NCBI GenBank assembly: GCA_045866215.1
Contig: AP035880.1
Coordinates: forward strand, 2,542,001 to 2,606,000
Source: Croceivirga sp009797885
GTDB taxonomy: Bacteria; Bacteroidota; Bacteroidia; Flavobacteriales; Flavobacteriaceae
Direction of reading: 5' to 3'
DNA length: 64,000 bases
Shown: piece after piece, positions 34,705-43,635 of the stretch
Layout: the number at the start of each line of letters is the position of its first letter
Numbering within the stretch: position 1 is the stretch's first letter
Translations under genes and position numbers: made by a program
Notes under the pieces: model-generated
What the model was told of the DNA's origin: nothing
Databases searched by the model: none
What the model saw: only the letters and a program-made list of their open reading frames with translations

Positions 34705-37431
34705 CTAATCGGTCTTCAGGGAGTCCACAGGATTCGATTGGGCCGACCGTAAGGTTTTATGGCCTACGGTGAACAGTGCAATAATCAGTATCACCAACAC
34801 GGGGATGAGGAAATGGTCTATCCCCAAGCTGGTCCTGAATGCAAAATTTTCAAGCCAAAGGTTCCCCCAATAGCCTATCAAAGGAATGGCCACTGTAATG
34901 GCCATTAGTAAAAGGTATAGGTATTCCTTGGATAGCAGTACAGTGATTTTTGTGGTACTTGCGCCATGGACTTTCCGAATTCCAATTTCTTTTGTCCGCA
35001 AGACCGCAGAATAGGAAACCAAAGCGAACAAGCCTATACAGGCCAGAAAAATAGCGAGAATGGAAAAGGCGAGGAACAAGGTGCCAAATTGAACATCCGC
35101 TAGATATTGCCTATTAAAATTGGTATCCAGAAAAAAGTAGTCAAACGCATTTTCAGGATAGATGGTACGGTAGACCGATTTAATATGATCAAGGGATTCC
35201 TCAAGATCGGCAACCCCTAAACGAAAGGAAATATAATTGTTGGCGCCACCATCAAATCGGAGCACCATGGGCATAAATGGACTCTTTAGGGATTCCCAGT
35301 TAAAATTTTTGACCACGCCCACAACTGTTATGGGCTTTTCGCCAAATGTGATTTTCTGCTGTACCGCATCCTGGGGAGAATCGAATCCAAAGGTCTTTAC
35401 CGCTTCTTCGTTAAGCAGTACAAAGTTATCGTCGGACATATCCGAATTAAAGGTGTTCCCAGCCAGGAGTTTCAATCCATAGGTTTTGATAAAGTGCATC
35501 CCGGTATTGATCAACCAAAACTGCTGCGCTTCACCCTCCGGTGCGCCCCATATTTTTAGATACACGTTGGAGATGTCCTGTACCTGCCCGGGCACCAATC
35601 GGGATCCGGTAACAGTACCAATGGAGTGATGGTTGGCCACTTCCTCCTGGAAAGCCAGAAATCTGGCCCTGGAATACGCATTTGCCGCCCTGATCTGAAC
35701 CATATCCGTGCCATCGGTCACTTTAGGTCCATTCAGAAGGAACTTGGGACCTATTACGACAAGCATTTTTTCAATGTCCATTCCAAGTTCCCTGGCTTTC
35801 ATATAGGTAATCTGTTTATACACCAAATAGGTGCCCGATACCAGGGCAATGGAAATCAAAAACTGAAATACAATCAGCCCTTTACGTAATTGCATACTGC
35901 CTGCACGCACCATTTTGGTACTGCCCAACATGGAAATAGGGCGATAGGACGAAAGTACAAACGCTGGGTAAAGTCCGGACAAAAGCGCCCCTCCAAGAAT
36001 AAAAACAAAAAACCAATACCAGAAGGCCGTAGTTCCCAAAACAGTGAAGTAGAGTTCCTTTCCTATACTATGGCCCAAGACGGGAAGTAATACCAGTGCA
36101 ATACCAATGGCCAGTAGCCCGGAAATTAGATTTACCAACACGGACTCCGTGATAAACTGTACTACCAGTTGACGCTTTAATGCCCCTATGGATTTCCGAA
36201 TACCCACTTCCTTGGCGCGGCCCATGGACTGGGCAGTGGAAAGATTGATATAGTTTACCCAACCTATAAAAAGGATGAAAAAGGCAATGATCACAAAGAT
36301 TTGGATATCCGATAGATTCCCTTTGTCCACGGCATAGTCCGGATAGCTATAAGCCCCGGACCGTAGATGTATGTCCGCAATGGGTTGTAGTTTCGTTGTC
36401 TCCACTACGTTTTCCGGGTCCACCCCTTTTAATTTGTTTTCCTTGATAAGCTGGTCCAGTTTTTCCTGTACTGAGGTGATATCTGCCGATTCCTTAATCT
36501 TAAGGTAGGTGCCAAACCATTCCCTGGCCCATCCACCATATCGATTCACCGATCCCCCATTGCCCAGTTTCCATAGATTTTCTAGAGGTCGTAAAAATGC
36601 AAACTGTAAGTGGTTGTTTAGTGGAAGGTCCTCCAATACCCCGGTAATGGTGCAACTGCCATAAGAAGAACCCCCTTTGACCACCAAGGTCTTTCCCATG
36701 GGGTCCTCGTGGCCAAAGTACTTTTTCGCCATTTTTTCCGTAATCACAATGTTGTGAATCCCGTTCAAAGCTGTGGTTGGGTCGCCCCGTTTTAGCGGAA
36801 AGTTGAACATCCGTAGAAAGGTGCTGTCGGCAAAGGCCATGGTATGGCCATCCTCGTTAAAACGTTGCTCCGTTTCAGGATTGGTGATCACTGCGCTATA
36901 TTCGGAGGGATAAAACCGTACGTACTGCTCCACTTCGGGAATCACCTCCTCCGCCTTTTCCCCCAACTTATAAGTGGCATACGGACCCGAACCGGAAGGA
37001 ACGCCGTCTTGTGCCTCCTTAATAATAATACGGTAAATGCGGTCGTAATCAGGATGGAAGCGATCATGATCCACCTCAAAGAGAACATACTGACAGATAA
37101 CAAGACATATCCCCATGCCCAGGGAGAGTCCCCCAATATTGATGAAGGAATTCCATTTCTGGCGAAACAGGTTGCGCCAACCTACTTTGACATGGCTTTT
37201 GTGCATACCAAAATCAATGGTAAGTATGGATTTTCCCAGGGCAAAAGGCCTGATATAGTTCAACACTTGGTACCAATAGTCCATTTTTGCCCGGAAAAGG
37301 GATTTCGTCCTCACCACTTCTTGAAACCGTTCCCATAAATCACCTTCCACTTCCTCCCTTAGTTCATCTCTGATAAACCAACTCAGCAAGCGGTTGGCAA
37401 AATAGGGAGGTATGGCATTCTTCTTGGACAT
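34705..37431 (-). CDS. ABC transporter permease with N-terminal permease-prefix domain, PadR-linked
   Basis: A 908-residue FtsX/MacB permease, about 100 longer than the members of the main array. The extra N-terminus (PPYFANRLLSWFIRDELREEVEGDLWERFQEVV, residues 8-40) is the prefix domain typical of permeases that sit beside PadR regulators, followed by a short link and then KVGWRNLFRQKWNSFINIGGLSLGMGICLVICQYV. First FtsX block: GWVNYINLSTAQSMGRAKEVGIRKSIGA; last block: VLRTKEIGIRKVHGASTTKITVLLSKEY; terminal NPVDSLKTD. It begins 43 bp after the padR stop, so the two form a regulator-permease operon. No ATPase gene adjoins it. It is separated from the main array by the opposite-strand control genes. 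Confidence 0.92.
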   Translation of the reverse strand: MSKKNAIPPYFANRLLSWFIRDELREEVEGDLWERFQEVVRTKSLFRAKMDYWYQVLNYIRPFALGKSILTIDFGMHKSHVKVGWRNLFRQKWNSFINIGGLSLGMGICLVICQYVLFEVDHDRFHPDYDRIYRIIIKEAQDGVPSGSGPYATYKLGEKAEEVIPEVEQYVRFYPSEYSAVITNPETEQRFNEDGHTMAFADSTFLRMFNFPLKRGDPTTALNGIHNIVITEKMAKKYFGHEDPMGKTLVVKGGSSYGSCTITGVLEDLPLNNHLQFAFLRPLENLWKLGNGGSVNRYGGWAREWFGTYLKIKESADITSVQEKLDQLIKENKLKGVDPENVVETTKLQPIADIHLRSGAYSYPDYAVDKGNLSDIQIFVIIAFFILFIGWVNYINLSTAQSMGRAKEVGIRKSIGALKRQLVVQFITESVLVNLISGLLAIGIALVLLPVLGHSIGKELYFTVLGTTAFWYWFFVFILGGALLSGLYPAFVLSSYRPISMLGSTKMVRAGSMQLRKGLIVFQFLISIALVSGTYLVYKQITYMKARELGMDIEKMLVVIGPKFLLNGPKVTDGTDMVQIRAANAYSRARFLAFQEEVANHHSIGTVTGSRLVPGQVQDISNVYLKIWGAPEGEAQQFWLINTGMHFIKTYGLKLLAGNTFNSDMSDDNFVLLNEEAVKTFGFDSPQDAVQQKITFGEKPITVVGVVKNFNWESLKSPFMPMVLRFDGGANNYISFRLGVADLEESLDHIKSVYRTIYPENAFDYFFLDTNFNRQYLADVQFGTLFLAFSILAIFLACIGLFALVSYSAVLRTKEIGIRKVHGASTTKITVLLSKEYLYLLLMAITVAIPLIGYWGNLWLENFAFRTSLGIDHFLIPVLVILIIALFTVGHKTLRSAQSNPVDSLKTD

Positions 37432-37474
37432 TTAAACTATCTTTTTGGCTATGGTATGGGGTAGCGATTTGGAA

Positions 37475-37822
37475 TCATAACGCATATAAATTCGGGGAAA
37501 ACTTGGAAAATGCCGGAAATTGGTTCCACAGGGAGGTTCTCAAATCCCTGGAGGCGATCAATGCCCTTTCACCAGAAGCTGAAATGGTATAGATCCTTTT
37601 TCTACGGCCCCCACGAACGGCTGTTGGTTTTCCCAATTTAGAGGTCAGAAAACCTTTCTTGCACAGACGGTCCAATGTGGAATGGGTCGCTCCAATGGAA
37701 ACGGATTTTCCGGTCTGTGATTCAAATTCCTCTGCAATCTGAAAGGCATAGGCCCGTTCTTCCAGTATGCCCACCAACAATAGGATGATTTCCTCGAATT
37801 CCCCTAAGCGTGTGTCTTTCAT
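37475..37822 (-). CDS. PadR family transcriptional regulator
   Basis: A 115-residue regulator: a winged helix-turn-helix covering most of the protein (LGEFEEIILLLVGILEERAYAFQIAEEFESQTGKSVSIGATHSTLDRLCKKGFLTS), the wing with VRGGRRKRIYTISASGERAL, and a short C-terminal helix. The arrangement, a PadR directly before a prefix-domain permease, recurs in Bacteroidota and suggests it controls that transporter. An inverted repeat upstream covers its own promoter, so autorepression is likely. The inducer is unknown. Confidence 0.92.
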   Translation of the reverse strand: MKDTRLGEFEEIILLLVGILEERAYAFQIAEEFESQTGKSVSIGATHSTLDRLCKKGFLTSKLGKPTAVRGGRRKRIYTISASGERALIASRDLRTSLWNQFPAFSKFSPNLYAL

Positions 37823-37875
37823 GTTTTATTCCCATTTGTTGTCTTGTCCCGTTTGCTGGGAAAAACAATATTGCT

Positions 37876-37920
37876 ATTTTGTAGAACAAATATACGGATT
37901 AATTATTTGTTCTACAAAAT
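37876..37920 (-). promoter_or_regulatory. padR promoter inside a 17-bp inverted repeat (probable PadR operator)
   Basis: Positions 37876-37892 and 37904-37920 are perfect 17-base reverse complements (each carrying TTTGTTCTAC or its complement) around an 11-base spacer. Read on the minus strand, one arm contains TTTTG and the other TATATTTG, separated by 20 bases, which matches the Bacteroidota -33/-7 promoter. Both promoter boxes thus lie inside the repeat arms, about 60 to 95 bases before the padR ATG. A dimeric repressor bound there would block its own transcription. Confidence 0.75.
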
Positions 37921-38016
37921 GGTAACTAATAAGCACGGATTTGATGGAATTGCGGGATGTTTCGAGCAAAAAGGTCGCAGGATACGACCATGGGGTCATT
38001 GAACCTACAGTGCGAT

Positions 38017-38421
38017 CTATTCTAAACTGGGCCTTCTACGGTTTATCTTTTTCTCCGAATCCTTTCTTTTCGATTTCAACCGTTTTTCCACGGAGGACTT
38101 AGAGGGTTTTGTGGGCCTTCTTTTTTTTGGGACTTCCAGGGCTTTTTTCAGCAGCTCAAAAAAGCGTTTGGTCACCAGGTTTTTATTTTGGTATTGGCTT
38201 CGGGCTTCGCCACACTGCAAGATCAAGAGACTTTCTTTGGTCAGTCGATTTTTTAACTTCAGCAACAAACGTTCCTTTTCAACGGCACTTAACCCTTTTG
38301 ATTTGGTCAAATCAAAGCTGAGCTCCACTTTGGATGATACCTTGTTTACATGCTGCCCGCCCGCACCACTGCTACGAATAGCCTTAAATGATAACTCCTT
38401 TGCAATAGTCTCAGGATTCAT
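38017..38421 (-). CDS. arfB: alternative ribosome-rescue factor ArfB (class I release-factor-like peptidyl-tRNA hydrolase)
   Basis: A 134-residue protein that frees peptides from ribosomes stalled on truncated messages. The catalytic GGQ motif is in SSGAGGQHVNKVSSKVEL (about 16-33). The C-terminal tail from about residue 95 is extremely basic (KKRRPTKPSKSSVEKRLKSK), as needed to enter the empty mRNA channel; there is no stop-codon recognition domain, which separates it from RF1 and RF2. Length fits ArfB (YaeJ). Its start overlaps the ATPase gene upstream by 11 bases, an unexpected pairing but presumably co-transcribed. Confidence 0.92.
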   Translation of the reverse strand: MNPETIAKELSFKAIRSSGAGGQHVNKVSSKVELSFDLTKSKGLSAVEKERLLLKLKNRLTKESLLILQCGEARSQYQNKNLVTKRFFELLKKALEVPKKRRPTKPSKSSVEKRLKSKRKDSEKKINRRRPSLE

Positions 38422-39406
38422 GTCCAGTTAGATTTCTTAAACGGCTGTTCACCAATTGTAGGGATACATTTAGAAATACTTTTACATGTACTTCCAGGGC
38501 CTTTGTGTTCGTAAAAAATAAGGTTTTGCCACTTTCAGAGACACCTTCAATCAGATAGTGACCCCCTTTAAAATGATTGTTGACCACATATACCTCAAGG
38601 CCGGATTTGCTTGAGATCTCGAATTCATGGGGATAGATCAATATGGAAATATCCCGTTCCGCATATGCTTTCAGTTCTTTTACGGGAAGCTCATTGACCG
38701 TTCCAAAAAGTGAGGCAACATACCTGCTTTTCGGATTCTTGAACAACCGCTCCGTTTCTTGAAAATCCTCCATATTTCCATCTTTTAATACCAAAATGGT
38801 ATCCGCAAAAGAAAGCACATCATTGCTATCATGGGTTGCGGTCAAAACGGAGATGCCTTTTTCCCTTAAATAGGGGAATACCCGGTAGCGAAGCTCATTT
38901 TTTTTGAATTGATCAATATTGCTAAAGGGCTCGTCGAGTAGCAATACTTCAGGTTCTTGGGCCAATGCCCTTGCCAGGGCAACCCTTTGTTTTTGGCCTC
39001 CACTTAGGTTTTTAATAGGTACATCGGCAAAATGCTCCATGCCAATAAGTTCCAAAAGCTCCTGTATTCTGGATTGATGGGTTTCCCCGTCAAACACGGA
39101 GAGGTACTGACCAATGTTCTCGGCAACACTGATAAAGGGCATTAGATCAAATTCCTGGGAGACATACTTCATAAAAGATTCCCCGGGCACCAAATTATAG
39201 TTTGGACCCAGAACTTGTTTATTGTCCCAGGAAATAGTTCCCGTATCCAGATGGAGCAATCCATAAATTGCCTTTAACAAGGTACTTTTACCGGAACCAC
39301 TTTCACCCATAATGGCCAAATGCCCGCCTTTTTCCAAAGCAAAGGAGAGGTTGGATAAAACCAGTTTGTTTTTATAGGAAAAGGAAACCTTGGTAACCGT
39401 TAACAT
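38411..39406 (-). CDS. orphan ABC transporter ATP-binding protein
   Basis: A 331-residue ATPase with Walker A GESGSGKST (about 34), Q-loop VSQEFDL, signature LSGGQKQRVALARALA (about 139), Walker B VLLLDEPFSNID (about 160) and H-loop TATHDS (about 192). Beyond residue 225 a 100-residue C-terminal domain (IYPHEFEISSKSGLEVYVVNNHFKGGHYLIEGVSESG) resembles the regulatory TOBE-like extension of importer ATPases such as those for ferric iron or polyamines. No permease or binding-protein gene lies nearby, so its partner is elsewhere or it acts without one. It overlaps arfB by 11 bases. Confidence 0.88.
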   Translation of the reverse strand: MLTVTKVSFSYKNKLVLSNLSFALEKGGHLAIMGESGSGKSTLLKAIYGLLHLDTGTISWDNKQVLGPNYNLVPGESFMKYVSQEFDLMPFISVAENIGQYLSVFDGETHQSRIQELLELIGMEHFADVPIKNLSGGQKQRVALARALAQEPEVLLLDEPFSNIDQFKKNELRYRVFPYLREKGISVLTATHDSNDVLSFADTILVLKDGNMEDFQETERLFKNPKSRYVASLFGTVNELPVKELKAYAERDISILIYPHEFEISSKSGLEVYVVNNHFKGGHYLIEGVSESGKTLFFTNTKALEVHVKVFLNVSLQLVNSRLRNLTGHES

Positions 39407-39445
39407 AATGAACTCATTTGAACTTTTTAGAATGAGACTAAAAAG

Positions 39446-39475
39446 AAAAATCCGTTTTCTGAAAAACGGATTTTT
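39446..39475 (-). terminator. rho-independent terminator after the prolyl oligopeptidase gene
   Basis: A perfect 13-base stem (39446-39458 with 39463-39475) around a four-base loop carries A-rich and T-rich flanks on both sides, so it can act in either direction. On the minus strand it stands 20 bases after the stop of the S9 peptidase gene and is followed by TTTTTCTTTTTAG. It would also insulate the downstream ABC ATPase gene. Confidence 0.8.
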
Positions 39476-39495
39476 CGTTCCCTATATTTTAAATC

Positions 39496-41649
39496 CTAAT
39501 CTTTGAATTCCTTTAAAACAGCTTGATTGGGCAGTTCGTCAAAGCCCATGTTAAAAAACGTAAATCCAAAAATGTCCGAGTATTGTTCAATGGTCTTACT
39601 GACCGGGGTACCAGCTCCATGGCCTGCGTTGGTCTCAATTCGAATAAGTGTAGGATTATCACCGGCCTGTTTTTCCTGAAGTTGGGCGGCAAACTTAAAA
39701 CTATGGGCAGGGACCACCCGATCGTCATGATCTCCTGTGGTGACCAGGGTGGCAGGGTACGCTACCCCTTCTTCTACATTGTGCACTGGGGAATATCCCT
39801 TTAAGTACTCGAACATCTCCGGGCTCTCTTCCGAGGTGCCGTAATCATATGCCCATCCCGCTCCGGCAGTAAAGGTATGATAACGCAACATATCCAGAAC
39901 CCCAACAGCAGGGAGTGCCACTTGCATTAAATCGGGACGTTGTGTCATGGTGGCACCCACCAAAAGTCCTCCGTTGGATCCCCCTCTTATTGCCAGGTAC
40001 TCTTTTGAAGTGTACTTGTTCTCAATAAGGTATTCCGCAGCAGCTATAAAATCATCAAATACATTTTGCTTTTGCATTTTGGTGCCCGCAATATGCCATT
40101 TTTTACCGTACTCCCCACCACCGCGTAAATTGGGAACCGCATATACACCACCTTGTTCCATCCAAACGGCATTCACAATACTGAAAGAAGGGGTAAGGCT
40201 AATATTGAATCCACCATAACCATACAGGATGGTGGGGTTTTTGCCATTAAGTTCAACGCCCTTTTTATGGGTAATGATCATAGGGACCTTGGTCCCGTCC
40301 TTGGAGGAATAGAACACTTGGGTAGATTCGTAATCTGAAGGGTTAAAATCAATTTCAGGTTTCCAATACTGCTCGTACTCCCCATTGTCCACATTGTATT
40401 TGTATGAAGAGCCTGGGGTGTTGTAATTGGTAAAGGAAAAATAAAATTCGTTGTCCTCCTTTTTGCCGCCAAAACCTCCGGCACTTCCAACGCCGGGAAG
40501 TTCAACTTCACGAACTAAATTTCCCTCGTAATCATACTGCAATACCTTGGAAATGGCATCCACCATATATTCCGTAAAGAAATAACCACCACCCGTGCCA
40601 GCGGTCAGCACATGTTCGGTTTCGGGGATGAAATCCTTCCAATCGTTCGGAGTGGGTTTGGAAGCATCGGTTACGACAATCTTTTTGTTAGGGGCATTTA
40701 AATTGGTCACCAACCAAAGTTTTGAACCTTCATTTTCCATTACATAGGTGTCAGAATCCGTATGGTCCAGAACGGTGACCAAAGGACTGTTCTTTTGGGT
40801 CAGGTCCTTTAGGAATAATTTATTCCCTGATGTGGAGGTAGAGGCGGAAATGAACAAATAGGTTTCATCTTCTGAAACATAACCTTGTACGTAACGGTGT
40901 TTCTCTTCTGGAACACCTCCAAAAACAATCTTGTCCTCGGACTGTGGGGTACCCAATTTGTGGTAGTACAATTTGTGTTGGTCCGTTTTGGCCGAAAGCT
41001 CACTGCCTTTGGGCTTATCATAACTTGAATAGAAAAATCCATCGTTGCCCTTCCAAGAAATGCCACTGAATTTGATGTCAACCAGGGTGTCTTCAACAAT
41101 TTCCCTGTTTTCCGTATTGATAACGATGCCCTTACGCCAATCGCTACCTCCTTCGGAAATCAAATAGGCTGCTTTGGAACCATCCTTGGTAAAGCTCAGT
41201 CCCATTAAGGATGTAGTTCCATCTTCGGAGAAGGAGTTTGGATCTAGGAACACTTCTTCCTCACCATCGCCTTTTTTGCGATAGACCACATATTGGTTTT
41301 GTAACCCATCGTTTTTATAGAAATAGGTGTAATCCCCCTCTTTAAAGGGAGAGCCCAATTTTTCATAGTTCCATAATTTTTCAAGACGGTTTTTTAGATC
41401 TTCACGGAATGGGATTTTATCCAAATAGCCAAAGGTGACCGTGTTCTGTTCTTTTACCCAAGCTTCCGTCTCTTCACTCATATCGTCTTCGAGCCAACGA
41501 AAAGGATCGGGTACTTCGGTTTCAAAATAGGTGTCGACCGTATCGACTTTTGCGGTTGCAGGATAGTTCACGGCGATAGGTTCTCTTTTAGTTTCGGTAG
41601 CGCAGGAGGCAAAAATAAGGAGCCCAAGCGAGAAAGTGAGTTGTTTCAT
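39496..41649 (-). CDS. prolyl oligopeptidase family serine peptidase (S9A), lipoprotein
   Basis: A 717-residue peptidase that cleaves short peptides after proline. The start at 41649-41647 (MKQLTFSLGLLIFASCATET) is preferred over one 18 bases upstream because it directly gives a lipoprotein signal peptide with the lipid-modified Cys in FASC. The seven-bladed propeller occupies about 70-430; the catalytic domain has the nucleophile in RGGSNGGLLVG, Asp in TTGDHDDRVVP and His in NAGHGAGTP. Length matches the family. Export as a lipoprotein implies a role in periplasmic peptide turnover. It is monocistronic, with a strong terminator behind it. Confidence 0.94.
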   Translation of the reverse strand: MKQLTFSLGLLIFASCATETKREPIAVNYPATAKVDTVDTYFETEVPDPFRWLEDDMSEETEAWVKEQNTVTFGYLDKIPFREDLKNRLEKLWNYEKLGSPFKEGDYTYFYKNDGLQNQYVVYRKKGDGEEEVFLDPNSFSEDGTTSLMGLSFTKDGSKAAYLISEGGSDWRKGIVINTENREIVEDTLVDIKFSGISWKGNDGFFYSSYDKPKGSELSAKTDQHKLYYHKLGTPQSEDKIVFGGVPEEKHRYVQGYVSEDETYLFISASTSTSGNKLFLKDLTQKNSPLVTVLDHTDSDTYVMENEGSKLWLVTNLNAPNKKIVVTDASKPTPNDWKDFIPETEHVLTAGTGGGYFFTEYMVDAISKVLQYDYEGNLVREVELPGVGSAGGFGGKKEDNEFYFSFTNYNTPGSSYKYNVDNGEYEQYWKPEIDFNPSDYESTQVFYSSKDGTKVPMIITHKKGVELNGKNPTILYGYGGFNISLTPSFSIVNAVWMEQGGVYAVPNLRGGGEYGKKWHIAGTKMQKQNVFDDFIAAAEYLIENKYTSKEYLAIRGGSNGGLLVGATMTQRPDLMQVALPAVGVLDMLRYHTFTAGAGWAYDYGTSEESPEMFEYLKGYSPVHNVEEGVAYPATLVTTGDHDDRVVPAHSFKFAAQLQEKQAGDNPTLIRIETNAGHGAGTPVSKTIEQYSDIFGFTFFNMGFDELPNQAVLKEFKD

Positions 41650-41752
41650 TTTTATAGGATTAGTCAATCCTTAAAAATACCATGAAATAAGGGTGTTGAA
41701 GTTAATTCCCAAGGAAGCTTAACGTTTTTTAACGAAAACGATTTAAATCGAC

Positions 41753-41789
41753 CGTCACTTCGAAATGAGTGGAACGATTGGGAAATCTT
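41753..41789. repeat. dispersed-repeat-like segment beginning CGTCACTTCGA
   Basis: The 210-base gap between the peptidase and asd genes contains CGTCACTTCGAAATGAGTGG followed by AACGATTGGGAAATCTT. The first eleven bases equal the start of the repeat at 54591, and the overall form resembles short intergenic repeats common in Bacteroidota. It is placed between a gene start and a gene end, so it could be a transcribed hairpin or a REP-like relic. Confidence 0.35.
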
Positions 41790-41859
41790 CCGTTGATTAT
41801 TGGAATTTCCCATGCTCCGATTGGACTTTGCCCAGGGGTCGGTTCGAAAGGAGAAAAAA

Positions 41860-42849
41860 TCAAACCAGATCGTTCTCCACTACATATTCCGCAATCTGAA
41901 CGGCATTGGTAGCGGCACCTTTGCGCAGGTTATCGGAGACAATCCACATGTTCAATGTATTCGGTTGCGTTTCATCACGGCGGATTCGACCCACAAACAC
42001 CTCATCCTTATCATGCGCATAGATGGGCATGGGGTAGGTGTTGGTATCCGGGTTGTCCTGTACAACCACTCCAGGGGTTTCATTGAGAAGTTTTCGAACT
42101 TCAGAAAGTTCAAAATCATTGTGGAACTCTACATTTACAGATTCTGAATGTCCACCGGCAGTGGGAATACGTACTGCGGTAGCACTCACCGAAAAAGTGC
42201 GGTCATCCAGTATTTTTTGGGGTTCACGGGCGAGCTTCATCTCTTCCTTGGTGTACCCATTTTCCAAAAACACATCACAATGGGGCAGGGCATTTCGGTT
42301 AATGGGATAGGGATAGGCCATTTCACCCTGAACGCCTGCCATTTCGTTTTCCAGTTGTTGAACGGCCTTTACACCGGTTCCTGAAACCGATTGGTAGGTA
42401 GAAACCACAACGCGTTTCATCTGGTATTTTTTGTGTAATGGGTTCAAGGCCATTACCATTTGGATGGTGGAGCAATTGGGGTTGGCAATAATTTTATCGG
42501 CTGAAGTCAATTCAGCGGCATTGATTTCTGGGACCACCAATTTTTTTGTGGGATCCATGCGCCATGCCGATGAGTTATCGATTACGGTGGTACCCACTTC
42601 GGCAAATTTTGGAGCCCATTCCAAAGAGGTACTTCCACCAGCGGAGAAAATGGCGATGTCCGGTTTTGCAGAAACTGCAGTTTCCAGGCCAATGACGGTA
42701 TATTCATCACCCTTATAACTTAGTTTTTTACCTACGGAACGTTCAGAAGCGACGAGCAACAATTCCGAAATAGGGAAATTGCGTTCCGCCAATACTTTTA
42801 GCATCACTTCACCAACCATTCCCGTGGCCCCAACAACCGCTACTTTCAT
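41860..42849 (-). CDS. asd: aspartate-semialdehyde dehydrogenase
   Basis: A 329-residue enzyme that reduces aspartyl phosphate to aspartate semialdehyde with NADPH, the branch point to lysine/diaminopimelate, threonine and methionine. The NADP fold shows VAVVGATGMVGEVMLKVL at the N-terminus; the catalytic Cys is in ANPNCSTIQMV (about 127); the active-site His is in RIPTAGGHSESVNVEF (about 233). Length is normal. It is transcribed alone in the direction of the peptidase gene, with its own promoter-like element at 42870-42899. Diaminopimelate supply links it to the neighbouring alanine racemase through cell-wall synthesis. Confidence 0.96.
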   Translation of the reverse strand: MKVAVVGATGMVGEVMLKVLAERNFPISELLLVASERSVGKKLSYKGDEYTVIGLETAVSAKPDIAIFSAGGSTSLEWAPKFAEVGTTVIDNSSAWRMDPTKKLVVPEINAAELTSADKIIANPNCSTIQMVMALNPLHKKYQMKRVVVSTYQSVSGTGVKAVQQLENEMAGVQGEMAYPYPINRNALPHCDVFLENGYTKEEMKLAREPQKILDDRTFSVSATAVRIPTAGGHSESVNVEFHNDFELSEVRKLLNETPGVVVQDNPDTNTYPMPIYAHDKDEVFVGRIRRDETQPNTLNMWIVSDNLRKGAATNAVQIAEYVVENDLV

Positions 42850-42869
42850 CTCTATAAAATTTGAGCAGA

Positions 42870-42899
42870 CAAATGTACTTTACTTCTCGGAGCAAACAA
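42870..42899 (-). promoter_or_regulatory. Bacteroidota-type promoter of asd
   Basis: On the minus strand TACATTTG (42877-42870) matches TAnnTTTG exactly, and TTG (42899-42897) lies 19 bases upstream as the -33 box. The distance from the -7 box to the asd ATG is about 20 bases. The rest of the 315-base gap between mscL and asd holds the mscL terminator and nothing else recognised. Confidence 0.6.
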
Positions 42900-43092
42900 G
42901 GTTTTTAACCTTTGATTTCAAAAAACAACAAAATGTTTGTTTTGTAACAATTGGGGGTCGTTCCCATTTCAAACAAAATTTTAGTGTAGGAAAGGATTCC
43001 GCATGAACCCAATGAAGTATTCCTGCCCATTCCCAATGGTTTGCCCAAGTCCAAGATGCTTAGTTGCCAGTGCTACGGATATGACAAAAGAA

Positions 43093-43124
43093 AAACCGCC
43101 TGCTGGAATCCCAACAAGCGGCTT
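43093..43124 (-). terminator. rho-independent terminator after mscL
   Basis: Read on the minus strand, a 14-base stem (43124-43111 with 43106-43093) closes through GT wobbles only, with the loop GATT, and is followed by TTTTTCTTTT. It lies about 40 bases beyond the mscL stop codon. Confidence 0.8.
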
Positions 43125-43164
43125 TAGGTTACTAAAAGGTGTAGCGGCCTGCCGCCAACGGCTA

Positions 43165-43566
43165 TTATTTTTTAAGGGCGTCCCTAATTTCAGCCAGCAA
43201 TTCTTCTGCAGTTGGACCTGCGGGTGCTGCCGGTGCTTCCTCTTCTTTCTTTTTCAATTTGTTAACTCCTTTCACCACTAAGAACATCACAAAAGCAACA
43301 ATTAGAAAATCAATCACGTTGGTTAAAAACGTACCATATTCCAGGTAAACTTCTCCTACCATTTCCCCTGTATCGTTCAAAGTACCCTCTTTAAGTTTCA
43401 TACGTAAGCTTTTGAAGTCCGACTCAAAAATCAGTCCTATTATTGGAGAGACAATTCCTCCGGTAAAAGAGGTGACTACTTCTTTAAAAGCAGCACCCAT
43501 TACGAAACCTACGGCGATATCCACCAGGTTTCCTTTCATTGCAAACTCTTTAAATTCCTTGAGCAT
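43165..43566 (-). CDS. mscL: large-conductance mechanosensitive channel MscL
   Basis: A 133-residue inner-membrane channel that opens under strong turgor to release solutes. Seen: the amphipathic N-terminal helix MLKEFKEFAMKGNLVDIAVG, pore helix VGFVMGAAFKEVVTSFTGGIVSPIIGLI, periplasmic loop, second helix TFLTNVIDFLIVAFVMFLVVKGVNKL, and a cytoplasmic helix (AEELLAEIRDALKK) after an Ala/Pro/Glu-rich linker. It lies 69 bp after alr on the same strand and has its own terminator. The functional link to its neighbours is cell-wall and envelope integrity at most. Confidence 0.97.
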   Translation of the reverse strand: MLKEFKEFAMKGNLVDIAVGFVMGAAFKEVVTSFTGGIVSPIIGLIFESDFKSLRMKLKEGTLNDTGEMVGEVYLEYGTFLTNVIDFLIVAFVMFLVVKGVNKLKKKEEEAPAAPAGPTAEELLAEIRDALKK

Positions 43567-43635
43567 TTTTATAGTTTTTAAGTGGTTACAAAGGCAAAAT
43601 ACAAAAAATACGTTATGGTCTGCTACGGAGGGTTA

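Noticed and set aside
36844..37338. 164-codon plus-strand frame opposite the PadR-linked permease
   Set aside because: Lies wholly within the permease coding region; the translation shows no motif.
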